From the NCBI GenBank assembly GCA_013298455.1, contig JAAFHR010000034.1, forward strand, positions 1 to 13,698: 13,698 bases of DNA, written 5' to 3'. A model generated the notes under the pieces. It had not been told where the DNA came from. It did not search any database and saw only the letters and a list, made by a program, of their open reading frames with translations. This document shows, piece by piece, positions 1 to 7,191 of the stretch (the first letter of the stretch is position 1; each line of letters begins with the position of its first letter). Made by a program: the position numbers and the translations under genes. This DNA comes from Betaproteobacteria bacterium. GTDB lineage: Bacteria; Pseudomonadota; Gammaproteobacteria; Burkholderiales; Casimicrobiaceae.

Positions 1-361
1 CGTCGACGCTTAGCCCCAAGAGCTTCGCGACACATTGGCCCATCCAAGGCTGGTGGCCAACGACGACAATCACCTCAGGGTGCACGCCCCAACCAACCGC
101 TGTCAATACGTCGGTCGCATTTGCGTCGGGATTGATTTGCGCAAGCGTTTTGAATTTTCTCGGTAAGCAACGCGCAGTTTGCTGTGCACGCTTGGCTTCG
201 CTTGCAAACACGCGACACTGTTGCGGCAAATTTCGATCCAACCAATGCGCCATGCGCTCAGCATTGCGCTGCCCTTTGACGGTGAGCTTGCGGTCTAAAT
301 CGAGTTGATCGAACTCCGCATCATGCGCTTCGGCGTGTCGCCAAAAAACGATGTCGGTCAT
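1..361 (-). CDS. sixA: SixA-type phosphohistidine phosphatase, 3' end cut off by window edge
   Basis: This is a histidine-phosphatase-superfamily enzyme. SixA proteins remove phosphate from phosphohistidine on signalling or phosphotransfer proteins in the cytoplasm. I read 120 complete codons on the minus strand, open to the window edge, so the C-terminus is missing (the family is usually about 150-160 residues). The N-terminus starts MTDIVFWRHAEAHD, with the catalytic RHA motif (RHG in many relatives) at residues 8-10. LTVKGQRNAERMAHW follows, then SEAKRAQQTA, the usual second conserved arginine block, and later VVVGHQPWMG with the second catalytic histidine. The start ATG (361-359) overlaps the TGA of ppk as ATGA, which implies translational coupling. 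SixA beside ppk is a familiar arrangement in betaproteobacteria. The family call is firm; the physiological substrate cannot be read from sequence. Confidence 0.9.
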   Translation of the reverse strand, partial: MTDIVFWRHAEAHDAEFDQLDLDRKLTVKGQRNAERMAHWLDRNLPQQCRVFASEAKRAQQTARCLPRKFKTLAQINPDANATDVLTAVGWGVHPEVIVVVGHQPWMGQCVAKLLGLSVD

Positions 362-2445
362 TCGCCGTGCTCGCTAGGAATACGTTGTCCCCACGAATTG
401 GCAAGATGCGATTGCACACCGAAAGCTGCTTCATTCTTGATGGGACGTAGCAGTCGATACGCGCCCGATTTTTCGAGTTGCCACGCCTGGGTGTTGTCGC
501 GCAATGCGTCTAACAAACCTTCTTGAATCACCCGTTGTTTCAACGTTTGATCCAGAATCGGCAGCGCCACTTCAATACGCCGATCTAAGTTGCGGCTCAT
601 CCAATCAGCGCTCGAGATCAACACGTCGGGATTGCCCCCGTTTTCGAAGTAATAAATCCGACTGTGCTCCAAAAAGCGCCCCACCAGCGAACGCACCGTT
701 ACGTTTTCTGACCAACCTTTGAGCTGCGGCGCAAGGCAGCAGGCACCGCGCACGATCAAATCAATCTTGACGCCCGCCTTCGCGGCTTCATAAAGGCTTG
801 CGATCACGCCTTCGTCAGTCAATGCGTTGACCTTGGCCATGATTCGCGCCGGTTTGCCTGCGACCGCTGCGGCGCGCTCCTTATCAATCGCAGCGACAAT
901 GTTTTTGCGCATCGTATGCGGCGCCCACCAGAGGTGCTTGAGCACCGGCGGCTGCGACAAACTGGTGAGGTGATGAAAGATCGCCGCAACGTCTTTAGTC
1001 ACGCCAACGTTCGCAGTCAACACGCCAAAATCGGTGTAGAAACGCGCTGTGCCGGGGTTGTAGTTTCCTGTGCCCACATGCGCATAGCTCTTGATGGCGT
1101 TGCCCTCTCGGCGCAGCACCAGCGCCATCTTGGCGTGTGTTTTGAGCCCGACCACGCCGTACACCACATGGGCTCCAGCGTGCTCGAACTTGTCGGCCCA
1201 GTTGATATTGGTTTCTTCGTCAAAGCGCGCTTTGAGCTCCAAGACAACCGTAACCTCTTTGCCGCGACGCACCGCTTCCAGCAACAAATCCATCAGTTCC
1301 GATTTGCTGCCAGTTCGGTAGACCGTTTGTTTGATCGCAATCACACTGGGATCATTGACCGCCGCGCGAATGAATTGCACCACCGTGTCAAACGATTGAT
1401 ACGGGTGGTGCAGCAATACGTCGCCACGCTTGAGCTCGGCGACGTAGTTGTCATGCGTTAAGGCGCGCTGGGTGGCTCCCGGTACAAAGGGCGGGAAGCG
1501 AAGCGATGGAGTGTCTGCAACCTCGGCCAGTGCTTGCAGGCGCGCCAAGTTGACCGGACCGTCGGCGCGGTAGAGTTCATGCGGTTCGAGTTTGAAATGT
1601 TCGCTCAGCAGCTGCAGCACAAATTCACTGGCGTCAGCGTTTATTTCAAGGCGCACCTCTTTGCCAAACGGTCGCCGTTTGAGTTGACCGGCCAAAGCTT
1701 GGCGCAGATCGGTCATCTCGTCTTCGTCTACCCACAAATCACTGTCGCGAGTCAAACGAAACTGCGACAAGCTCACCACTTCGCGCCCCGGAAACAGGCT
1801 CTGTAGCTGAGATTGAATGATCGTCGAGAGCAAAACGAAATAGCGTGCGGCGGCGCTCGAACCATTCGCCGCCGACTTCGCGGTGGGAATCTCCAACACG
1901 CGCGGCAAACTGCGCGGCACTTTCACAATCGCTACCGAATGCTTATCCGCCTTGCGCTTCGATTTGAGCTCAACGATGTAGTGCAGGCCCTTGTTGGCGA
2001 CCGTTGGAAATGGGTGCGATGGATCGAGTCCGATAGGCGTCAAGACGGGCGCAACCTCGCGCCGAAAGGTCGCCTCGATCCAGCGCTTTTGAGGCAGCGT
2101 GATATTTTCGCCGCGAAGCAAATGAATGCCGTGCTCAGCAAGTGTTGGTAACACCTGCGTGTTGAGCAACCGATACTTTTTCTCGATCAGCGCGTGCGCA
2201 TGCACGGCGACACGCTCCAAATCACTACGCAGCGTTTTGGCCTCAGCCGAGCGCGCCGCTTCCAGCGCATCGAGCTTGCCATTGAGTTCGGCAATGCGCA
2301 CCTCAAAAAACTCATCCAAATTCGAGCTGACAATCGTTAAGTAGCGCAAGCGCTCCAACGCAGGCACCCATGGCAGCTCGCACTGCGCCAAAACACGTTC
2401 GTTGAACGCGAGCATTGAAAGCTCACGATTAATCAGCGGCATCAT
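358..2445 (-). CDS. ppk: Polyphosphate kinase 1 (PPK1)
   Basis: PPK1 reversibly transfers the gamma-phosphate of ATP onto a polyphosphate chain through a phosphohistidine intermediate. The frame opens upstream at 2559, but the conserved PPK N-terminus (MPLINRELSMLAFNERVL, then SSNLDEFFEVR) begins at a double ATG. I chose the first, at 2445, because GGGGA lies 10 nt upstream; this gives 695 residues, close to the family's roughly 690. The catalytic-loop histidine is in GLKTHAKM (His437) and the second active-site histidine in RFLEHSRIYYFENGG (His594); these correspond to the known His435 and His592 of E. coli PPK. The ATP/tail region includes AIKQTVYRTGS and HVGTGNYNPGTARFYTD. The gene is intact. 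It overlaps sixA by ATGA, and a candidate PhoB box lies about 57 nt upstream of the start. No ppx follows within the window. Confidence 0.97.
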   Translation of the reverse strand: MMPLINRELSMLAFNERVLAQCELPWVPALERLRYLTIVSSNLDEFFEVRIAELNGKLDALEAARSAEAKTLRSDLERVAVHAHALIEKKYRLLNTQVLPTLAEHGIHLLRGENITLPQKRWIEATFRREVAPVLTPIGLDPSHPFPTVANKGLHYIVELKSKRKADKHSVAIVKVPRSLPRVLEIPTAKSAANGSSAAARYFVLLSTIIQSQLQSLFPGREVVSLSQFRLTRDSDLWVDEDEMTDLRQALAGQLKRRPFGKEVRLEINADASEFVLQLLSEHFKLEPHELYRADGPVNLARLQALAEVADTPSLRFPPFVPGATQRALTHDNYVAELKRGDVLLHHPYQSFDTVVQFIRAAVNDPSVIAIKQTVYRTGSKSELMDLLLEAVRRGKEVTVVLELKARFDEETNINWADKFEHAGAHVVYGVVGLKTHAKMALVLRREGNAIKSYAHVGTGNYNPGTARFYTDFGVLTANVGVTKDVAAIFHHLTSLSQPPVLKHLWWAPHTMRKNIVAAIDKERAAAVAGKPARIMAKVNALTDEGVIASLYEAAKAGVKIDLIVRGACCLAPQLKGWSENVTVRSLVGRFLEHSRIYYFENGGNPDVLISSADWMSRNLDRRIEVALPILDQTLKQRVIQEGLLDALRDNTQAWQLEKSGAYRLLRPIKNEAAFGVQSHLANSWGQRIPSEHGE

Positions 2446-2455
2446 TACTGTGAAA

Positions 2456-2460
2456 TCCCC
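2456..2460 (-). promoter_or_regulatory. Shine-Dalgarno that selects the ppk start
   Basis: On the minus strand GGGGA lies 10 nt before the ATG at 2445 and 13 nt before the second ATG at 2442. No purine-rich block precedes the far upstream ATG at 2559. Together with conservation of the N-terminus, this favours 2445 as the start. Confidence 0.5.
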
Positions 2461-2493
2461 AAAAAGCAGTCGCGAGTGTGCCAGCACGGCACG

Positions 2494-2519
2494 TGACGAA
2501 GATGACGAATTTGTGACAT
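2494..2519 (-). promoter_or_regulatory. Candidate Pho box upstream of ppk
   Basis: Read on the minus strand, 2519-2502 is ATGTCAC-AAAT-TCGTCAT. The known PhoB box is two CTGTCAT-like 7-mers separated by a 4-bp AT-rich spacer. Each half here matches 5 of 7 positions, the spacer matches well, and the two GTCA cores are exactly 11 bp apart. A third GTCA core follows 9 bp further on (2497-2494). The box ends 56 nt before the ppk start codon, a workable promoter distance, although I see no convincing -10 hexamer after it. PhoB control is inferred from the match. Confidence 0.5.
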
Positions 2520-2584
2520 GGCGCGCCCAGCTTGTTGCGCATTGTGTTGCGAAAACCACATCGACACAACATCTAAATCGCGCC

Positions 2585-2602
2585 CCGTCACGGCGCAGTC
2601 AT
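2585..2602 (+). promoter_or_regulatory. Candidate Pho box upstream of the TonB-dependent receptor
   Basis: The plus strand reads CCGTCAC-GGCG-CAGTCAT, two direct 7-mers matching CTGTCAT at 5 and 6 of 7 positions, with GTCA cores exactly 11 bp apart. The spacer is GC-rich rather than AT-rich, which weakens it. It ends 50 nt before the chosen receptor start. A possible weak -10 is AACGAT at 2613-2618, with a spacing typical of PhoB promoters. The box orientation faces the receptor gene. Confidence 0.4.
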
Positions 2603-2652
2603 ACAGCTTTGCAACGATCACGTCTTTGCCACCACCCTCAGCGCTTTACCAA

Positions 2653-5049
2653 ATGATCAACTCCACATTTAACCAACGAAGCTTGGTCGTCGCTATGACG
2701 ATCGCTATCGCAACTCTCGCCACGCAAGCCGCAGCGCAAGCGCCCGCAGATGACCAACCGAGAGCCAAGGACGACTCAGTTCGTCTGGGCACGATCACCA
2801 TTGTCGGTCAAGGCGACAAGCTCGGTGCAGGTCAACTGCTGAAAGAGGACGCAGTTAAAGCACGCAGCACCGTCACCAAAGACGCCACCGAGAAAGATCG
2901 CGCGACGGGTAATCCGTATCAGGCGTTGTCTTTGCTGCCTAGCGTAAACACCTACAACCACGACGCTACGGGCCTCTTTGGTGGTGGTATTTCGATTCGC
3001 GGCTTCGGTGCGGATCAAATTGGCTTCACCATCAACGGCGTTCCGGTGAACGACTCCGGTAACTTCGCGGTGTTTCCGCAGGAATACACGGATCAGGAAA
3101 ACCTGTGCACCCAAACGCTATCGCAGGGCAGTGGCGACTATGAGGCGCCCCACGTCGGCGCAACGGGCGGCAGTGTCGGCATTACGATGTGCGATCCAGA
3201 AAACGCGCAACGTTTCCGTGTGGCGCAGACGATCGGTGGCCTGAATCTCAGCCGAACCTACGTTCGAGCTGACAGCGGCCGCTTTGCCAACGATCGCGCC
3301 AAAGTGTTTGTAAGCTATTCGCACACACAAGCTGACAAATGGAAGGGCTTAGGCGGCGCGAAACGTGACCACGTTGATGCGGCCTTTTCCTTTGACATCT
3401 CGCCTGACAATCGGATTCTGGGCTCGGTGATGTACAACACAGCGGTCAATAACAACATCGCCACACTGAGCCTTGCGCAGCTCAATGCGGGCGGTTACTA
3501 CTACGACTTTCTCAGCAACTTTGCACCGGCGCGCCTGACGCCAGTCAATGGCACCGCGCAACGTGAGACCACGCTCCCACAACCTAACCGCTACTACAAA
3601 CTTGCAACCAATCCGTTCGAAAACCTGATTGCGTCGCTGTCTGGATCGTTCAAGCTCGCCGACAACATGCAGCTGAAGGTGCAACCGTATCTTTGGTACG
3701 GATTCGGCACTGGTGGCACGCAGCACAACACCCTCTCCGAAAAGGGGTTCCTCGACGCCTCTAACCGTATTGGCGGCGGTACTGATATCAACGGCGACGG
3801 CGACACGCTCGACACCATCGTCGTGGCCAACAGCAGCGTTACCAAAACAACCCGACCTGGTGTGACTGCGGAGGTCAACTATCAGCTGGGTAACCACGCA
3901 CTCAAAGCGGGTGTTTGGTACGAACGCGCGGAGCATCGTCAAACGGGGCCGGCAGTGCCAGTAAACGCAGCGGGCGAGCCCTTTGATATCTGGTTGCGCG
4001 ACGGACAGATTCTTCGGCCGAATGGCACCCCCTATCAGTCTCGCGACTGGAAGACAATTAGCCCCGCCTACCAGCTCTACGTCTCCGATTCATTCAGCTT
4101 TATGAACGATCGCGGTTTGCTACAAGTGGGTCTACGTACGCCAACGGTCGAACGTAACTTCACAAACTTTGCTAGCGAAGGTACTAACTCTCAAACAACG
4201 TTCTCGTTCTCGAAGTCGTACAGTGAAGTATTGCCACAAGTGGGTGTTCGATTCAACCTCGACAAGGAGCAACAAGTTTTCGCCAATATTGGAAAAAACT
4301 TTCGCGCTCCTCCAAACTTTGCCTTTGCACCAACCAATAACAACATTCGAATCGTTAATGGCATACCAACACTAGTCGGCCAAATCGACGCCGAAACCAG
4401 TGTTAGCACCGACATTGGCTATCGCTTCCAAGGCAAGGCATTTACCTTCTCTGTGACCGGATTCGATACACAGTTCAAGAACCGACAAGCTAACGCATAC
4501 GACCCCCTGTTGGATCGCAGCATCTATACCAACGCTGGCGGCGTTAATAACCGTGGCTTCGAGTTTGAGTTTGGCACGCAACCCATAAACGGTTTCTCGG
4601 CCTACGCCTCATTGACCTCGCAAAAGAGCAAAATCAAAGACGACATCACGGTTGCCAAAGGTCAAACGATTCCTACGTCTGGCAAGCAATTTACGCTTAC
4701 ACCCGAGCTGATGGCTGGCCTATCGGTGCAGTACTCATCGGGACCGCTCTACCTTCGCGTCAAGGCAAAACACACGGGCCGACAGTACGCCACGCTGGTG
4801 AACGACGAAAGCGTGCCAGCGTACACAACAGCTGACTTTGATGCTGGTTACAAACTACCCAATGCCGCGTTTTTTCGCAACCCTATGGTTCGATTGAACA
4901 TTAGCAACCTCACGAACGAGCAGTATCGGAACCCCAGCTCGTCATCCGTCGTCAACGCGAAACCTATTGGCGCTACTCCCGCTGGCAACGTGTTTTACTA
5001 CCTCGGCGCACCGCGCCTGCTCTCAGTGACCCTGAGCGCTGATTTCTAG
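2653..5049 (+). CDS. TonB-dependent outer-membrane receptor, substrate unknown
   Basis: This is a predicted 22-stranded outer-membrane beta-barrel with a plug, which takes up a scarce ligand using TonB energy. I chose the ATG at 2653 (798 residues) rather than the upstream in-frame ATG at 2518, because MINSTFNQRS followed by a hydrophobic run ending ATQAAAQA is a proper signal peptide, cleaved near residue 28-30. No strong Shine-Dalgarno precedes it. RLGTITIVGQ (about 45-53) may hold the TonB box. The plug has YQALSLLPSVNTYN, then ISIRGFGADQIGFTINGVPV (113-132). Cys152 and Cys180 in the plug probably form a disulfide. Residues 378-387 (DINGDGDTLD) resemble a calcium-binding loop. The C-terminus, LLSVTLSADF, ends in phenylalanine as barrel proteins do. 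Downstream lie a cpdB-type nucleotidase and pst, and upstream a candidate Pho box, so a phosphorylated substrate is plausible but inferred. Confidence 0.88.
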   Translation: MINSTFNQRSLVVAMTIAIATLATQAAAQAPADDQPRAKDDSVRLGTITIVGQGDKLGAGQLLKEDAVKARSTVTKDATEKDRATGNPYQALSLLPSVNTYNHDATGLFGGGISIRGFGADQIGFTINGVPVNDSGNFAVFPQEYTDQENLCTQTLSQGSGDYEAPHVGATGGSVGITMCDPENAQRFRVAQTIGGLNLSRTYVRADSGRFANDRAKVFVSYSHTQADKWKGLGGAKRDHVDAAFSFDISPDNRILGSVMYNTAVNNNIATLSLAQLNAGGYYYDFLSNFAPARLTPVNGTAQRETTLPQPNRYYKLATNPFENLIASLSGSFKLADNMQLKVQPYLWYGFGTGGTQHNTLSEKGFLDASNRIGGGTDINGDGDTLDTIVVANSSVTKTTRPGVTAEVNYQLGNHALKAGVWYERAEHRQTGPAVPVNAAGEPFDIWLRDGQILRPNGTPYQSRDWKTISPAYQLYVSDSFSFMNDRGLLQVGLRTPTVERNFTNFASEGTNSQTTFSFSKSYSEVLPQVGVRFNLDKEQQVFANIGKNFRAPPNFAFAPTNNNIRIVNGIPTLVGQIDAETSVSTDIGYRFQGKAFTFSVTGFDTQFKNRQANAYDPLLDRSIYTNAGGVNNRGFEFEFGTQPINGFSAYASLTSQKSKIKDDITVAKGQTIPTSGKQFTLTPELMAGLSVQYSSGPLYLRVKAKHTGRQYATLVNDESVPAYTTADFDAGYKLPNAAFFRNPMVRLNISNLTNEQYRNPSSSSVVNAKPIGATPAGNVFYYLGAPRLLSVTLSADF

Positions 5050-5061
5050 GTCTGACACGTC

Positions 5062-5100
5062 GCGCTGCCGCATTGGGTCTCTTTAACGGCAGCGCATTTT
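5062..5100 (+). terminator. First hairpin after the receptor gene
   Basis: GCGCTGCCG (5062-5070) pairs perfectly with CGGCAGCGC (5087-5095) across a 16-nt loop, and ATTTT follows. It starts 13 nt after the receptor stop codon. The T-run is short, so it may terminate weakly or protect the mRNA 3' end. Confidence 0.5.
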
Positions 5101-5104
5101 GACC

Positions 5105-5135
5105 AACGGCCACCGATGTGTGGCCGTTTTTTATT
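5105..5135 (+). terminator. Rho-independent terminator or attenuator directly before cpdB
   Basis: AACGGCCAC (5105-5113) pairs perfectly with GTGGCCGTT (5120-5128) around a 6-nt loop, followed by a T-run (TTTTTT from 5127, then ATT). This is a classic intrinsic terminator. The T-run ends immediately before the cpdB Shine-Dalgarno at 5136, leaving no room for a promoter between them. Transcripts reaching cpdB must therefore read through it. Confidence 0.8.
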
Positions 5136-5140
5136 GAGGA
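5136..5140 (+). promoter_or_regulatory. Shine-Dalgarno that selects the cpdB start
   Basis: GAGGA lies 5 nt before the ATG at 5146 and overlaps the in-frame ATG at 5140. The first in-frame ATG, at 5116, sits in the loop of the terminator hairpin and is not a credible start. This makes 5146 the likely start codon. Confidence 0.65.
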
Positions 5141-5145
5141 TGACT

Positions 5146-7191
5146 ATGCGCCCACAGCACTTACTTGGCTTATTTTCTGCGCTCGCATTGAGTCTGCTCT
5201 CTGCGGGCTGCGCGATCTCGCCGGCTGGCTCGATCCCCATTTCCAACATTACCGATGGCGCACGCGCCGAGGTTGCGATTCTCGAAACGACGGATCTGCA
5301 CACCAACATTCGAAGCTTCGATTACTACAAGCTTGCAGAGGACAAATCCATTGGTTTTGAGCGGGTGGTCACGCTGATCAAACAAGCGCGCGCCGAGTTT
5401 CCAAATACGTTGTTGTTCGACAACGGCGACACGATTCAAGGTACGGCGCTAGCGGATTTTCAAGCGCAAGTGAAGCCCATTGGCTGCGATGAAACACTCG
5501 CGATGTACCGAGTGATGAACGACATCGGCTACGACGCGGCGGGCATCGGCAATCATGAATTTAACTATGGACTGTCGTTTCTGGCTCGCGTTACGGGGCA
5601 GCGCTTTAACGTTGATTTGAAGCGTGATGAAGCGCCGATGCCCAGCAAAGCCTGTGCGGGGCCTAAGTTTCCGCTGGTGCTGGCCAATGTGCTCTCCGTA
5701 AAGGATCGAAAGCCGCTCTTTAAACCGTATGTCGTGTTGAATCGTACGATGAAGATCACCGACGCGAAAGGCAACGCGGTATCTGCACCCATCAAGATCG
5801 GCGTGATTGCGTTTACACCGCCAAAAATCATGGATTGGGATCGCCGATGGCTTGATGGCGTGGTCTACACCGATGGCATCAAAGAACTTGCGGAGCAATA
5901 CGTTCCCGAGATGCGGGCTCAGGGTGCGGACTTGATTGTGGCCATTTCGCACGGCGGGCTAGATGCGTCGCCGTACTTGCCGTCGATGGAAAACGCCAAT
6001 TGGCACCTGGCGTTGGTGCCAGGGATTGACGTCATGCTCTTGGGTCACTCGCATCAAATTTTTCCGAACGCCGCGAGCACCGCCGCGCCGTTTAATTTGC
6101 CCGGTGTTGATAAGGTCAAAGGGCTGGTTCACGGCGTGCCCACTGTGATGGCAAATTTTTGGGGGAAATCGGTGGGCGTGGTCGCGCTCTCGATGGAGCG
6201 ACGCTCTGGACGGTGGGTCGTTGACGCGAGTAAAACGCGCGTTGAGATTCGCTCGATTCAAAACGCGGATCGTAGTTTTGTTGAGCCCGCGCCTGAAGTG
6301 GCCGCGAGTGTGGAGGCTGCGCATCAAGCGACGATCGCCTATGTCAAAACGCCCATCGGAACGAGCGACTTCGCGATGAGTTCCTACTTTGCTGACGTGG
6401 GCGACATTACTGCGATTCAAATCGTGAACCAAGCACAGACGGACTATGTCACGCGATACATTCAATCGAATCTCCCGCAGTTTGCAGCGCTGCCCGTGCT
6501 CGGCGCGGCAGCGCCCTTTAAGACGGGATTTGCGGGCGGCAATGATTTCACCGATGTCGCCGCGGGCCCCATCGCGATCAACAATGCAGCGGATTTGTAT
6601 CTGTATCCAAACACGCTCTACGCCGTCAAAATCAGCGGTGCGGATCTTAAGAATTGGCTTGAAGCGGCCGCGCGGCGATTCCGTCAAATTGATCCGACGC
6701 TTCGAACTGAGCAGGGTCTCATCGGCACGATGCCGGGCTACAACTTCGACATGTTTACCGACGATCGGCTGCGCTATGAGATCGACGTGACCGCAGCACC
6801 GGGGAGCCGCATCAAAGCGCTCAGCTTCCTCGGCACGCCCGTGCTACCAGGCGCGGAATTTGTAGTTGCCACCAACAACTACCGCGCGAGCGGCGGCGGC
6901 GGATTTCCAGGGATTGACGGCACCAAAACCATCATCGCTTCGCCCGACACCAACCGAGATGTATTGATCGAATACATCAAGTCAATCAAAAACATCACGC
7001 GAGCAAAACACGGCGCAACGCGGAGCTGGCAATTTAGCAAGGTGAGCACCGCGGGGCCCATCACCTTCAAATCGAGCCAAGGCAAATTGCCGTTGGCGCT
7101 CGCAGCGGGCCTGACGAACATCAGTGTGCTGCAAACCGATGATGGCAGCGGCAAATCGCTCTCAACCTATCAAATCGATTTGTCGAAATGA
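5146..7191 (+). CDS. cpdB: 2',3'-cyclic-nucleotide 2'-phosphodiesterase / 3'-nucleotidase, predicted lipoprotein
   Basis: CpdB-type enzymes open 2',3'-cyclic nucleotides and then remove the 3'-phosphate outside the cytoplasm, supplying nucleosides and phosphate. From the ATG at 5146 the protein has 681 residues (E. coli CpdB about 647). It begins with a short hydrophobic signal ending LLSAGC, a lipobox with Cys22, so it should be a lipoprotein, unlike soluble periplasmic E. coli CpdB. The metallophosphatase domain shows DLH (50-52), NGD (93-95), GNHE (135-138), SHGG (from 269) and GHSH (300-303), all the expected metal ligands. The C-terminal nucleotidase domain shows AIQIVNQAQ, NNAADLYLYPNTLYAVKISG and YNFDMF (532-537), which favour CpdB over UshA. 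The stop overlaps the next gene as ATGA. Exact substrate preference is inferred from similarity. Confidence 0.9.
   Translation: MRPQHLLGLFSALALSLLSAGCAISPAGSIPISNITDGARAEVAILETTDLHTNIRSFDYYKLAEDKSIGFERVVTLIKQARAEFPNTLLFDNGDTIQGTALADFQAQVKPIGCDETLAMYRVMNDIGYDAAGIGNHEFNYGLSFLARVTGQRFNVDLKRDEAPMPSKACAGPKFPLVLANVLSVKDRKPLFKPYVVLNRTMKITDAKGNAVSAPIKIGVIAFTPPKIMDWDRRWLDGVVYTDGIKELAEQYVPEMRAQGADLIVAISHGGLDASPYLPSMENANWHLALVPGIDVMLLGHSHQIFPNAASTAAPFNLPGVDKVKGLVHGVPTVMANFWGKSVGVVALSMERRSGRWVVDASKTRVEIRSIQNADRSFVEPAPEVAASVEAAHQATIAYVKTPIGTSDFAMSSYFADVGDITAIQIVNQAQTDYVTRYIQSNLPQFAALPVLGAAAPFKTGFAGGNDFTDVAAGPIAINNAADLYLYPNTLYAVKISGADLKNWLEAAARRFRQIDPTLRTEQGLIGTMPGYNFDMFTDDRLRYEIDVTAAPGSRIKALSFLGTPVLPGAEFVVATNNYRASGGGGFPGIDGTKTIIASPDTNRDVLIEYIKSIKNITRAKHGATRSWQFSKVSTAGPITFKSSQGKLPLALAAGLTNISVLQTDDGSGKSLSTYQIDLSK

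Noticed and set aside
916..1461. Plus-strand open frame of 181 codons inside ppk
   Set aside because: It is antisense to the catalytic region of PPK and has no domain features.
2518..2652. Upstream in-frame ATG extension of the TonB receptor
   Set aside because: The extra 45 residues are not conserved-looking, would bury the signal peptide, and run across the candidate Pho box; 2653 gives a normal signal peptide.
5116..5145. ATG at 5116 as the cpdB start
   Set aside because: It lies in the loop of a strong terminator hairpin, and the supported start at 5146 has GAGGA 5 nt upstream and a clean lipoprotein signal.
5959..6687. Minus-strand open frame of 242 codons opposite cpdB
   Set aside because: It is antisense to cpdB, has biased Arg-rich composition and no family resemblance.
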